Source: Ignavibacterium sp. (lineage in GTDB: Bacteria > Bacteroidota > Ignavibacteria > Ignavibacteriales > Ignavibacteriaceae). Taken from it: a stretch of 64,000 nucleotides of DNA. The position numbers and the translations under genes were made by a program. Location of the stretch: contig JAGXRK010000045.1 in the NCBI GenBank assembly GCA_018335755.1, positions 124,001 to 188,000 of the forward strand, in the 5' to 3' direction. Position 1 is the first letter of the stretch, and each line of letters begins with the position of its first letter. The notes beneath the pieces were generated by a model. The model worked only from the letters and a program-made list of their open reading frames with translations, was not told the DNA's origin and made no database searches. Shown piece after piece: positions 42,254 to 51,740 of the stretch.

Positions 42254-43372
42254 TTACAGAGCTTTATATCCAAAATATCTGAACCATACATGTCCGGGGA
42301 ACAACTTACTTGTGCCATCAGCTGGGTAATTGAATGCCCAGGCAGTTTCACAAACCTGTTCACAAGGCACTTCACGTTCAAATGCGATAACCTGTTTTGT
42401 TATCTTGTCACAGGGATTGGATCCAATCCCATCCTGATCATATGCAAAGATAAGAACTTTTTGACCACATTCAGGTACAAAGTTCGCACCATTCAATAAA
42501 GCTTCAGCGGCTATTGCCTCCCAACCTAAACCATAGCCGGGCGGCAATTCTGACTGCCAATCATAATTTGAAAGCAAAGACCAGAAGGTTGCTGTTATTT
42601 GATCTTTGTTATAAGATCCTCTGTTATTTATGAGCCAGTTGGCTGCGGATATGTTGTGAGACTTATCTACAATACAAGATAAGTCACCAAGATTATAAGA
42701 ACAAACAAAATTCATATTTATTGGTGTTTGAGATGCAAATATTCCTCTAGATGGATCTATACACCAACCTGGAAGAGAACCAATCCCGGTAAATTGTAAA
42801 TTAAAATAGTAGTTAGGGTTTTCATTATCAAAATAGGTAAGTACATCACTCTGTGGTATTGTTGGACAGATGCTGGCAGATGTACCTGAACCAGTTCCTT
42901 CAGTGCAAACTACTGCGTGTGCACCAATATAAACCATACCATCAGTTAGATTACCGGGAATTGGGACTGTGTAGCTGATCTCATTAGTATTTAGGTTTTC
43001 ATCTCCATACGGGAAATTTCCAATCTTCGGATTTCCTGCGGGGTTAACAGTAAACTGGTTTGGCTGAGCAACTACCTGAAGATGTGTTTCTGTGATATAC
43101 CAGCCTCCGGTTGTATGATAGGTAATTAAAAGATCAGTTCCGGATACTTCAACCTCTAAGTATCCTACCACCTGATTCTGACCGGCTACAAGGTCAATTT
43201 GGGTAATTTCACCTGCATTAGCATTAACTGCTAAAGGGGGTGTCCCCCAGGATATTGAACCTCTTCTTTCAAGATCTCCTACCGGTGAGGTCAGATCTTC
43301 TGCACTCTGGCAGCCGATAAATAATAAGCCAGCCAAAGTAAATAGTGAGAACAATTTAATTAGTTTTTTCAT
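42254..43372 (-). CDS. Putative surface lipoprotein, function unknown
   Basis: The 372-residue protein has a lipoprotein signal with lipobox LFIGC (Cys21). After a Ser/Thr/Gly-rich region come beta-rich segments, a WCIDPSRGIF block, and an alpha-helical block NISAANWLINNRGSYNKDQI followed by TATFWSLLSNY. WCID together with QITATFW is reminiscent of surface domains that form Cys-Gln thioesters, but I cannot confirm this. The C-terminus has the CETAWAFNY...WFRYFGY pattern, similar to a conserved ending of some Bacteroidota secreted proteins. It has its own terminator. Confidence 0.6.
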   Translation of the reverse strand: MKKLIKLFSLFTLAGLLFIGCQSAEDLTSPVGDLERRGSISWGTPPLAVNANAGEITQIDLVAGQNQVVGYLEVEVSGTDLLITYHTTGGWYITETHLQVVAQPNQFTVNPAGNPKIGNFPYGDENLNTNEISYTVPIPGNLTDGMVYIGAHAVVCTEGTGSGTSASICPTIPQSDVLTYFDNENPNYYFNLQFTGIGSLPGWCIDPSRGIFASQTPINMNFVCSYNLGDLSCIVDKSHNISAANWLINNRGSYNKDQITATFWSLLSNYDWQSELPPGYGLGWEAIAAEALLNGANFVPECGQKVLIFAYDQDGIGSNPCDKITKQVIAFEREVPCEQVCETAWAFNYPADGTSKLFPGHVWFRYFGYKAL

Positions 43373-43675
43373 AGAGCCCTCTAAATGATTAATGAATAAA
43401 TTAGTTAAATAGTTTAATAGCTTATTAAAATAATTTTAACCTTCAATTGTACTCAAATATAAGACCAGAGCATTTTATTAAAATATATAGGATTAGATTA
43501 AAATTTTTAGTTTCATATTCTCTAAATAATACAAAAAAATGAGAATTTATTAAATTGAGATTGGTTTAGGGTGGTGCAATGGATGACCTGCCCGCCGGCA
43601 AAGGCAGGTTGAATCGATTGTCTTCGAATCGGGATGGACGGGATCTCCGCTGTGCTATGATTGAGTTAGTGCCAT
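43373..43675. repeat. Intergenic region with a GC-rich CCTGCC/GGCAGG hairpin repeat (family C)
   Basis: The first 190 bp are AT-rich and should contain the promoter of the lipoprotein gene starting at 43372. At about 43570-43665 lies a GC-rich tract with ACCTGCC (43586-43592) paired to GGCAGGT (43603-43609), then GGGATGGACGGGATCTCCG. A decayed relative is at 27948-27975. It lies 3' of the OmpA-family gene. Confidence 0.55.
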
Positions 43676-45313
43676 TCACTCCCCCCGTATTATAAGTACA
43701 CGCCTGTTACTGCTTCTGCCATCTTCAGTATTATTGGTTGTTATTGGAGAGGAGCTGCCAAATCCTTCGTATGTCAGCTGGTCTTTAGAAAGACCCTGCG
43801 ATATCAAATAATCATAAACTGCTTTTGCTCTGTCGTTGGAGAGTTTTTTTAACAGATTATTTGATCCCTGATTATCCATATGTCCTTCAATTTTCCACTT
43901 ACTGCCGGGCTGATCTTTCAAATACTTGACTATTTCACCAAGTAAAAATTTTGCAACCTCTTTCAGATTTGCAGAGTTAGAATCAAATGTATCATCACCC
44001 CTTAAAATAAATGAATCAAAAGATTCTTCAGTTTGTGAGACGGCGGTATTAGAATTTTCCTCAGAGATTTGATTTTCTGCCATGTCCGGTTGGTCTTTTT
44101 TAATTTGTGCTGTGTCAATTTCAAGAGTGGTTTCATTCGCAAGTATAATTCCCGGAGTTTCTCTGATAATCATTATTCTCCGGTTCAATTTTCGTCCGTC
44201 TGCGGAATTATTATTTCCAACGGGAAAATTATCAGATAGGCCATAAGTTCTTATTCTGCCAGGTTCAGTTCCCTTGCTCACAAAGAAATCAAATATAGCA
44301 CGAGCTCTTTCATTAGAAAGTCTCCTGAGTTCGCCTGCATTACCTTGATTATCGGTATGCCCTTCAATACGCCATCGTGATTGTGTTTCAGATTTTATTA
44401 TTGCAGAAATTCTATCAAGTTCAGAATAAACGTCCGCTCTTATTCTTGCAGAACCATTTATAAACAATTCATCACCTGGCAACAGAAATTCATTCATTAC
44501 TTTTGATTGAATAACATCATCTATTATATCTTTTATTGGTTTATTCACTATACTTAAATCGGCTTTATCTTCTGTAGATTTTTTACTTCCCTCAATTAAG
44601 GAAGTTTCTTTTAAGTCCTTTTGAACGCCATCAAAGAGCTGGGAGCTTCTATCTCCTGCATCACTTACAAATGAATATGAAAAGCCTAAAAGAATGTTGG
44701 TATAAGAATCTTTATTTACTGAGGCCGCTATATCATCAAGATAGTCAGTAACTGGTAAAGTATAATTCACAGAAAGTAAAAAGTCAATATTTTTACTAAT
44801 TCTGAATTTTATTCCTGCTTCCGGTAAGATTGCAAAAAAATCTTTATTGTATAATCCCTGCGTGTATCCGAATGCGTCATTCCCGGTATTATCCTTCGGA
44901 CTGAACACATTGTAAGTAAATCCTAATCGAATATTCGCAGAAAATCTTTCAGAGAATAGGTAGCTGTATTCAGAAAAAATCCCTGGTGATAAAATGCTTG
45001 TAGAAAATGAAGTCGGTAAGTCTCTTAAGCCATCGCTGGTTGATATTGTACCTCTGTCATCTTCTCCTTTTAACTCCTGATAACTGAGTTGAAATCCTAA
45101 TCCAATTCTGTGATATTTATGAGGATAAATAAAATATTGCAAACCGCCTCGGAACGCAGGACCGGGTTTTTGTTTTTTATAGTCTGTAAAGGCAATACTA
45201 ACTCCGCCTTCGCCGGAAATAGAAATATTCTGCTGAGGCATATCTGAATCGGATTGTGAAAATCCAATTACAGAGTTAAGTATAAAAATGCTTATGACTA
45301 ATATATTTTTCAT
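43676..45313 (-). CDS. Outer-membrane protein with two OmpA-like domains
   Basis: The 545-residue protein has a signal peptide (1-19, ending VIGFSQ) and an N-terminal region of about 200 residues that looks like a beta-barrel (SGEGGVSIAF, YRIGLGFQLSY-type strands). Two OmpA-like peptidoglycan-binding domains follow in tandem: the first has WRIEGHTDNQG and LSNERARAIFDFF (about 300-385), the second WKIEGHMDNQGS and LSNDRAKAVYDYL (about 440-540). Both keep the Asp and Arg expected to bind diaminopimelate. One such domain is usual, so the tandem is notable. Confidence 0.85.
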   Translation of the reverse strand: MKNILVISIFILNSVIGFSQSDSDMPQQNISISGEGGVSIAFTDYKKQKPGPAFRGGLQYFIYPHKYHRIGLGFQLSYQELKGEDDRGTISTSDGLRDLPTSFSTSILSPGIFSEYSYLFSERFSANIRLGFTYNVFSPKDNTGNDAFGYTQGLYNKDFFAILPEAGIKFRISKNIDFLLSVNYTLPVTDYLDDIAASVNKDSYTNILLGFSYSFVSDAGDRSSQLFDGVQKDLKETSLIEGSKKSTEDKADLSIVNKPIKDIIDDVIQSKVMNEFLLPGDELFINGSARIRADVYSELDRISAIIKSETQSRWRIEGHTDNQGNAGELRRLSNERARAIFDFFVSKGTEPGRIRTYGLSDNFPVGNNNSADGRKLNRRIMIIRETPGIILANETTLEIDTAQIKKDQPDMAENQISEENSNTAVSQTEESFDSFILRGDDTFDSNSANLKEVAKFLLGEIVKYLKDQPGSKWKIEGHMDNQGSNNLLKKLSNDRAKAVYDYLISQGLSKDQLTYEGFGSSSPITTNNTEDGRSSNRRVLIIRGE

Positions 45314-45506
45314 ATAAATAAATATTTATAAAAATTTATAAATTTCTTTAGCTATTCATTGTAAAATTATAATTTTTCCCTATCATTTGTAAGGCAATGC
45401 GCTTTTGCGGAAAACTATCTAATTCTGCAAAAAATACACATATTTAAGATTAGAATTTTACATTATAATAATTCCTATAAACAAATCGTACTTTAGGAGA
45501 AATACT

Positions 45507-45824
45507 ATGAGCGAATTACCTAAACAATATCAAAAATTTTTAAATGATTATCCGGACGCTGCAAAAGCATATGAAGCCCTGGGTGAGGCTGTTCATTCAT
45601 CCGGACCGATTGATAAGAAAACCAGGATATTAATAAAACTGGCAATATCAGCCGGAGCCGGTCTGGAAGGAGCAGTTCATTCTCATACAAGAAAGGCACT
45701 GGAAGCAGGTTTATCGAAAGAGGAAATAAAACAAACTATTTTACTGGCAATTCCAACAATAGGTTTCCCCGCGAGTATGGCAGCTATGAGCTGGGTTGAA
45801 GATATTACAGATCCAAAGGGATAG
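45507..45824 (+). CDS. Carboxymuconolactone-decarboxylase/AhpD-like protein without CxxC
   Basis: The 105-residue all-helical protein belongs to the AhpD-like fold: HSSGPIDKKTRILIKLAIS, then HSHTRKALEAGLSKEEIKQT and LLAIPTIGFPASMAA. The peroxidase-type CxxC motif is absent (the equivalent place reads GLEGAVHSHTRKA and there is no Cys). A good ribosome-binding site (TTTAGGAG) lies ahead of the ATG. The following membrane-protein gene starts 2 bp after its stop. Its reaction is unknown. Confidence 0.8.
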   Translation: MSELPKQYQKFLNDYPDAAKAYEALGEAVHSSGPIDKKTRILIKLAISAGAGLEGAVHSHTRKALEAGLSKEEIKQTILLAIPTIGFPASMAAMSWVEDITDPKG

Positions 45825-45826
45825 AA

Positions 45827-46900
45827 TTGTTCAGAGACGCCTTAAATATTCCGGAAAAACGGAGTTTAGCCCGGTCTGAAACTTCGTCTTCAAACGCAGA
45901 GAAAATTACAAAACTTTGGGCACTGAGTGAATCTATGCTTGGCGGAGTTTTGCATGCCGTTAAAATGCCTTTCCGGGGAATGATAATTTCAAGTGCTGCT
46001 GTTATTCTGATTAGTATGTTAGCTAACTTTTCAGAAAAGAGAGGACAAATTTTCAGATCAACTGTACTGGTTGTTACTATTAAAGCCGTTGTTAGTCCGC
46101 ACTCCCCTCTTACAGCTTATCTTTCGGTTTTTATGCAGGGACTTCTCGGTGAAATATTTTTTCTGTCGAGAAAATTTAAGATGCTTTCTGCCTTATTTCT
46201 AGGAATTATAGTATCACTGCTTAATGGTTTTCAAAAGGTACTTGTCCTTACGCTTATTTACGGTCAAAGTCTGTGGGAAGTGATAAATGATTTTTTCAGT
46301 TATGTTGCTGAAGAATGGTTTTTACTTCCGGCAGGCAATTCTATCAATTTTAGTTTTATACTTATTAGTATTTATGTGGGATTGCACCTTTTAGCAGGTA
46401 TAGCCGCCGGTATAATGGCATACCGTATTCCATTAGTTGTCAGAAATAAGATAGATAATCCTGATACGAAGCAGATGGAATTAATTGAAGATATGAAGAT
46501 AAAAACTGTTTCAGGAAATACTAAAAAGAAGAAATGGCTTAAACCATCTGCCCTGATTATAATGGTTTTATCAATTGCTATTATCTTATTAAGCTATCTT
46601 TACCCTGAATCAACAAGATTTGATGTAAATGCTGTTCTGATGATGATAGCAAGAGCTTTATTAATCATTACTGTTTGGTTTTATTTTCTTGCCCCTAGAA
46701 TAAAAAGTTTATTAAAAAATTATTTATCTAAAAAACAGAACCGATATTCAAAAGATGTTGAATCTATTGTCTCATCATTCGGGGAACTTAAGCTGATTGT
46801 CTATTCTGCCTGGAAGTATTCGGCTGGTGAAAGAGGTTTGAACAGACTGAACAGTTTTCTGATATCATCACTTGTTTATCTTTTAAGAGATAAGCCCTGA
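45827..46900 (+). CDS. Polytopic membrane protein of unknown function
   Basis: The 357-residue protein has about seven to eight hydrophobic segments: roughly 50-65, 75-110, 115-155, 175-200, 240-255 and 270-290. Conserved-looking inner segments such as VVSPHSPLTAYLSVFMQG recall substrate-binding components of small-molecule uptake systems, but the match is too weak for a call. The C-terminal 65 residues are soluble. The start is TTG at 45827, 2 bp after the AhpD-like gene, so the two probably form one operon. Confidence 0.6.
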   Translation: MFRDALNIPEKRSLARSETSSSNAEKITKLWALSESMLGGVLHAVKMPFRGMIISSAAVILISMLANFSEKRGQIFRSTVLVVTIKAVVSPHSPLTAYLSVFMQGLLGEIFFLSRKFKMLSALFLGIIVSLLNGFQKVLVLTLIYGQSLWEVINDFFSYVAEEWFLLPAGNSINFSFILISIYVGLHLLAGIAAGIMAYRIPLVVRNKIDNPDTKQMELIEDMKIKTVSGNTKKKKWLKPSALIIMVLSIAIILLSYLYPESTRFDVNAVLMMIARALLIITVWFYFLAPRIKSLLKNYLSKKQNRYSKDVESIVSSFGELKLIVYSAWKYSAGERGLNRLNSFLISSLVYLLRDKP

Positions 46901-47005
46901 ACATTCAGAATAACTTGCTGATTATTAATTGAACTTATTGTTTTAATGGATTAACTTGAAACTGTAAATGAATTTATCTTTTTACCAGCAAAATGCGGAA
47001 TTATA

Positions 47006-48259
47006 ATGCGGTATTTTCACAGTCACTTTATAATATATGGTCTTTTACAGTTCATTTTATTAAACGCTAATCTTTATTCACAACAGGAAATAAACTTTGT
47101 TGAAGGGATCCATGCTGATTATGATAAATGCGGATACTACTTTGACGAAGAGAAAAATTTTTACAATAAGTCGATAAATAATTGGGGTTACAACTACGAT
47201 AGCCTGCTTGCCGATCTCGAAATATGGAGGTTGAGTCCTTATGTGAAAATTGATTCCATCGGACTTAGCGTTCAGGGAAGACCATTGTGGAGATTGACAA
47301 TAAGTGAAGACCCAAATAGTGTTGAAGGTAAAAGGACAGTGCACGTTCACGCACGAACCCATCCACAGGAAACTGAGAGTTTCTGGGTTACGAGAGAGAT
47401 GATCAACATATTGCTTTCGGAATTTACCGGACCACAAACAATCAGAGCCACCTGCGTTTATTACATTATACCAATGTTTAATCCTGATGGAGTTGAGTTA
47501 AATCTCCCCAGAAGAAATGCCAACAATGTTGATCTTGAAAGTAACTGGAATACTTTTCCGCACCAACCTGAAGTAGCAGCTTTAAAAGCAAATTTTATAG
47601 AGTTGATGTCATCACCAAATCCAATTGAAGTAATGTTAAATATGCACTCTGCTTCTTTATGCAAAAGATATTTTGTTTATCATGATTCTGTTGGAACATC
47701 TCCTGCTTTTGCCTATATGCAGCAGGATTTTATAACAGGAATCCGATCTTATTATCCAACCGGAATTGAGCCGTGGAATTATTACATAAGCTGGACTTCC
47801 GGAACTCCACTTCAGTACCCTGAAAGCTGGTTATGGATAACTCATGGTGAAAATGTTATGGCACTAACTTATGAAGATATGTACCAATGTGCAGGCACAG
47901 GAAATTTTCATATTACTGCTAATGCACTGGTAAGAGGAGTAATGGATTACATGGGTATTGTAACAAATATTGATGAAGTGAATGTAGTTTCACCTTATGA
48001 GTTTGCACTTTATCAAAATTATCCTAATCCTTTTAATCCGGGTACGGTTATCAGTTATCAGTTACCCGTTAATAGTAATGTTACAATTAAAGTTTACGAC
48101 ATACTTGGAAATGAAGTTACATCATTATTAAATGAAGAAAAACCGGCGGGAATCCATCAGGTTAGTTTTAATGCCAATAGTCTTAGTTCCGGTGTATATT
48201 TCTACACAATACAAGCCGGTAATTTTTTTGAAACAAAAAAAATGATTTTTCAGAAGTAA
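47006..48259 (+). CDS. Secreted M14 zinc carboxypeptidase with type IX sorting domain
   Basis: The 417-residue protein starts with a signal peptide (about 1-26, YGLLQFILLNANLYSQ). The M14 domain (about 60-320) contains the zinc motif HPQE (H119, E122), IIPMFNPDGVEL, the third-ligand segment MLNMHSAS and the general-base segment ALTYEDMYQ. A short sorting domain follows (about 335-417: YPNPFNPGTVISYQL, VYDILGNEVTSLL, TKKMIFQK). It should trim peptides outside the cell. There is no fibronectin-like linker here, and the sorting domain has no repeat insertion. Confidence 0.87.
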   Translation: MRYFHSHFIIYGLLQFILLNANLYSQQEINFVEGIHADYDKCGYYFDEEKNFYNKSINNWGYNYDSLLADLEIWRLSPYVKIDSIGLSVQGRPLWRLTISEDPNSVEGKRTVHVHARTHPQETESFWVTREMINILLSEFTGPQTIRATCVYYIIPMFNPDGVELNLPRRNANNVDLESNWNTFPHQPEVAALKANFIELMSSPNPIEVMLNMHSASLCKRYFVYHDSVGTSPAFAYMQQDFITGIRSYYPTGIEPWNYYISWTSGTPLQYPESWLWITHGENVMALTYEDMYQCAGTGNFHITANALVRGVMDYMGIVTNIDEVNVVSPYEFALYQNYPNPFNPGTVISYQLPVNSNVTIKVYDILGNEVTSLLNEEKPAGIHQVSFNANSLSSGVYFYTIQAGNFFETKKMIFQK

Positions 48260-48267
48260 TATTTTGT

Positions 48268-48303
48268 GAAAGAGTAAGAAATAAAATAGTTTCTTGCTCT
48301 TTC
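48268..48303 (+). terminator. Long hairpin 3' of the M14 carboxypeptidase gene
   Basis: GAAAGAGTAAGAAA (48268-48281) pairs with TTTCTTGCTCTTTC (48290-48303), 14 bp with one G-T wobble, 8 bp after the stop codon. The T-run after it is weak, so it may be a terminator or an RNA-stabilising hairpin. Confidence 0.6.
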
Positions 48304-48352
48304 GCCTTATGATACACTCCATTATTTTTCCCTGAACAATTTTTCTTTCTTT

Positions 48353-50056
48353 ATGTTAAAATCTCTGGAAATAAAAGATTACGCACTCATTGAGCACCTT
48401 CACACAGAGTTTGGTAAAGGATTGAACATTATTACAGGTGAAACCGGTGCAGGTAAATCCATTCTTATCGACGCTATGAGTCTCCTGCTCGGCGAAAGAG
48501 CCTCAACAGAAGTTATTAGAAAAGGGGCACAGAAATCTTTTGTTGAAGGAATTTTTGATGTTGCCGGTAATAAAAAAGTCAAAGCCGTACTCGAAGAAAA
48601 TGACATTGATTTTTTGCCGGAACTGATTGTGAGAAGGGAAATTTCGTTAAAAGGAAGTAACCGTTGCTTTATTAACGACTCCCCCGTTCCGCTTCAAATC
48701 ATTAAGGAAATCGGTGATCTGCTAGTTGATCTGCACGGTCAGCACGAACATCAATCCTTATTAAAGGTTGAAACACATATAGATTTTATAGATGAGTTTG
48801 CCGGTAATCAGTCAATACTTGATCAATATCACTCGCTCTTCCAAAAATTATCAGCAAAAAAAACAGAGCTGAAAAAACTTTTGGAAAAAGAAGCTTCATT
48901 GAAAGAAAAAAAAGATATTTACGATTTTCAGATAAAAGAAATTGATAGTATAAATCCCCTTCCGGATGAAGATGAAAAACTTAACAATGAGCTTAATATT
49001 CTTGAAAACTCTGAAAAACTGATGGAGTTAAGTGAACAGATATACAATGAGCTTTACGATGCAGAAAATTCTGTGGTGGATAAAATTGGTGAAGTAAAGC
49101 ACAAATTAAAACAGCTTTCGGATATTGATAAATCAGTATCTGAATCAGCTGAAGAATGTGAATCAGCGCTTTCAATTATTAAAGAGATTGCATCATCTAT
49201 AAGAAGTTACAGAACCGGAATAGATATAGATCCCGCTGAGGTTGAAGGAAAAAGAGAGCGGCTTGGTTCGCTTAATCTTCTTAAAAAGAAATACGGCGGT
49301 TCCATAAAAAATGTAATAGATCACAGGGAAAAAATTGGAAAAGAATTTGATCTTGCTGAAAATTTTTCAAATGAAATCTCAGGGATTAAAACTGCAATTG
49401 ACAGCTTAAGAACCTTAGCAGGAACTGCGGCGGAAAAACTTTCTGAAAGAAGGGAGAAAATAGCAGTGAAGGTTGAGAACGAAGTGAAAAAGGTTCTTGC
49501 CCGGCTTGGAATTGCAGATGCTTCATTCAAAGTAAAAACAGAAAATTTAACTGTTGATAACGTATCTGATGATTTTATAATAATTCAAAAAAAGAAATTT
49601 CTTGCAGATGAAAATGGAATTGATAAGATTGAATTCTACATAAGTACTAATCCAGGTGAAGACCTTAAACCATTATCCAAAGTTGCATCCGGTGGTGAGG
49701 TGTCAAGAATAATGTTATCATTAAAATCTATTCTGGCAAAAAGTGATAAACTTCCCCTTCTGATATTCGATGAAATTGATACCGGAGTGAGCGGAAGAAT
49801 TGCACAGAAAGTCGGACAGGCATTAAATGAACTTGCATCGTACCATCAGATTATAGCTATTACTCATCTTCCTCAGATAGCCGGTCTGGCTAACCACCAT
49901 TTTTCTGTGGAGAAAAAACAGGTTAATAACAGAGTGGTTAGCAGCATAAAAAAGCTTTCAGATAATGAAAGAATTGAGGAGGTTGCAAAACTTTTAAGTG
50001 GTGAGAAAATAACAGAAGAAAGCTTGCAAGGCGCAAAACTTCTTATGAATAAATAA
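48353..50056 (+). CDS. recN: DNA repair protein RecN
   Basis: This SMC-like ATPase acts in double-strand-break repair in the cytoplasm. The 567-residue protein has the Walker A motif GETGAGKS (29-36), RSAR-like DLHGQHEHQSLL near 125-136, a central Glu/Lys-rich coiled coil (about 150-380), the ABC signature VASGGEVSRIMLSLK near 444-458 and Walker B LLIFDEIDTGVSG near 468-480. Length and order match RecN. The ATG at 48353 gives the conserved MLKSLEIKDYALIE start. Confidence 0.96.
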   Translation: MLKSLEIKDYALIEHLHTEFGKGLNIITGETGAGKSILIDAMSLLLGERASTEVIRKGAQKSFVEGIFDVAGNKKVKAVLEENDIDFLPELIVRREISLKGSNRCFINDSPVPLQIIKEIGDLLVDLHGQHEHQSLLKVETHIDFIDEFAGNQSILDQYHSLFQKLSAKKTELKKLLEKEASLKEKKDIYDFQIKEIDSINPLPDEDEKLNNELNILENSEKLMELSEQIYNELYDAENSVVDKIGEVKHKLKQLSDIDKSVSESAEECESALSIIKEIASSIRSYRTGIDIDPAEVEGKRERLGSLNLLKKKYGGSIKNVIDHREKIGKEFDLAENFSNEISGIKTAIDSLRTLAGTAAEKLSERREKIAVKVENEVKKVLARLGIADASFKVKTENLTVDNVSDDFIIIQKKKFLADENGIDKIEFYISTNPGEDLKPLSKVASGGEVSRIMLSLKSILAKSDKLPLLIFDEIDTGVSGRIAQKVGQALNELASYHQIIAITHLPQIAGLANHHFSVEKKQVNNRVVSSIKKLSDNERIEEVAKLLSGEKITEESLQGAKLLMNK

Positions 50057-50074
50057 TCACGTAGTTACGTGATT
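50055..50074 (+). terminator. Probable terminator of recN
   Basis: AATCACGTA and TACGTGATT form a 9-bp inverted repeat that overlaps the recN stop codon and is followed after eight bases by AATTTTT. Confidence 0.6.
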
Positions 50075-50223
50075 GTTCCTTAATTTTTGTTAGTCTATTT
50101 TTAGCCATCCGGTTGTGATATTTAATAAGGGTTTGTCCGGAAATTTGTTTAGGAATACTCTTTATTTTGTCATAAAATTTCACAAAGTTAAGTAAGTACA
50201 TTAATTACAAAAAGGAGCTAAGT

Positions 50224-51102
50224 ATGAAAAATATATTTACAGTGCTCTTGATATTAATTTTCTCAGTCCTTGCCACTGCCCAAATAACAGATCGTTTTTC
50301 CCTTATGAATGAAGTCTCTGCAGAAGGTTATACAAAACCTTTAGCCACAGCTATAGGCACAGGTTTGAATTCCGGCACTTACTATTCTGCAAGCGTTCCC
50401 TCTTTGTTCGGATTTACTTTCAGTTTAAAGGGAATGATGATATTTATTCCTGAAACTGATAAGACATTTGATCCTTTTTTACCTGAGGGATACGAACAGG
50501 GATCAACTGCAACAATTTTTGGAGATAAAGGAAATTCTTATGCAGGCTATGACGGATTTATTGCTTTACCTCCGGGAATCAACCAATCATTTGTCCCGCT
50601 TGCCTATCCACAGGTAAGCTTTGCAACTTTTGGTACAGAATTAATGATAAGATACTTACCGAATATCGAACTCAGTGAGAATAAGGATTTAAGTTTCTGG
50701 GGTGTAGGACTAAAACACAGCATATCACAATATATCCCATTATTCCCGGTTGATATTGCAGCACAGATATTTTATAACAAATTTTCAATAACAGACCTGG
50801 TAGATCATAAAAATATTGCATTCAATGTACATGCAAGTAAAAGTTTGGGTGTATTAATTCTATACGGAGGGCTTCAATTTGAGAGTACAAGTATGGATCT
50901 TGAATATGAAGTTGATGGAGATCCTTCCAGTGCGGATCCATTACTCAGGCAGGATAAGAAAGTAAATCTATCTGTTGATGGTAATAACAATTTTAGATTA
51001 ACCCTTGGAACAGCACTGAAACTTGCCTTTTTTGCACTCAATGTGGATGTGAATATTGGCTCACAAGTTGCAGTTACATCAGGATTAAATTTTGCATTTT
51101 AA
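50224..51102 (+). CDS. Outer-membrane beta-barrel-like protein (DUF6588-like)
   Basis: The 292-residue protein has a signal peptide (1-20, ending VLATAQ). The LATAIGTGLNSGTYYSA segment, FGFTFSLKGMMIFIP, the YPQVSFATFGTELMIRYLP strand and WGVGLKHSISQYIP match a family of Bacteroidota/Ignavibacteria outer-membrane proteins annotated DUF6588. An AAGGAG ribosome-binding site precedes the ATG. The function is unknown; it lies 12 bp before a lipoprotein gene. Confidence 0.7.
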   Translation: MKNIFTVLLILIFSVLATAQITDRFSLMNEVSAEGYTKPLATAIGTGLNSGTYYSASVPSLFGFTFSLKGMMIFIPETDKTFDPFLPEGYEQGSTATIFGDKGNSYAGYDGFIALPPGINQSFVPLAYPQVSFATFGTELMIRYLPNIELSENKDLSFWGVGLKHSISQYIPLFPVDIAAQIFYNKFSITDLVDHKNIAFNVHASKSLGVLILYGGLQFESTSMDLEYEVDGDPSSADPLLRQDKKVNLSVDGNNNFRLTLGTALKLAFFALNVDVNIGSQVAVTSGLNFAF

Positions 51103-51114
51103 CAGGAGCACATA

Positions 51115-51669
51115 ATGAAAATAATTAAATACTTTTTAGCAATTACTTTATTCATCCCGGCGCTTTTTTTAGGTGGATGCGACAGCATAAATAAACTTCC
51201 TATAAATGTTCCGATTTCATTCAGCTTTCAAATGTCCGGCTCAACATTAGCCGATTCTAAAACATTTTGTATGAGTGAATCAGGCACCTATCTTGATTAT
51301 CAGGGTGAAATCAGAAGGCTTTCTTTATTAAGAGTTATATACAGAACTGATTCCGGTGTAAACTCTGTGCAGCCAGAGCAGATCCAGGGTATTTTCCAGC
51401 TTATTATAAGAAGAGGAGATACTAATGAAGAGTTGATTAACCGGCAAGTAAATCTTAAACCGATTGATCATAAAAAACCAAATCCTCCTTATGAATTATC
51501 ACTCACCGGAGAAGAAGTTGCAATTGTAAATCAATATCTTAATTCAAATATTAATGGCGATCCTTGCTTTGTCGGTAGTGTAACCTTGTTCAATATTTCC
51601 GGCGGTTTACCACCTTATCAATTGAATGGTCACGTTGATGTTTTGATTGAAGCTGAAGTAGAATTTTAA
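51115..51669 (+). CDS. Small lipoprotein, function unknown
   Basis: The 184-residue protein has a lipoprotein signal with lipobox LGGC (Cys22). The mature part begins with a beta-rich FSFQMSGSTLAD region and is predicted to be mostly beta strands. I recognise no family. It shares a transcript with the preceding outer-membrane protein and a terminator follows, so the two may work together. Confidence 0.7.
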   Translation: MKIIKYFLAITLFIPALFLGGCDSINKLPINVPISFSFQMSGSTLADSKTFCMSESGTYLDYQGEIRRLSLLRVIYRTDSGVNSVQPEQIQGIFQLIIRRGDTNEELINRQVNLKPIDHKKPNPPYELSLTGEEVAIVNQYLNSNINGDPCFVGSVTLFNISGGLPPYQLNGHVDVLIEAEVEF

Positions 51670-51696
51670 TTTATTCTGAAACCAGATGATTATTTT

Positions 51697-51730
51697 AATC
51701 CTTCCGGCTTTATTGTTGGAAGGATTTTTT
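51697..51730 (+). terminator. Rho-independent terminator
   Basis: AATCCTTCC (51697-51705) and GGAAGGATT (51718-51726) form a 9-bp stem with a 12-base loop followed by TTTT. It ends the outer-membrane protein/lipoprotein operon and lies just before hemW. Confidence 0.88.
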
Positions 51731-51740
51731 ATTTTGTCCT

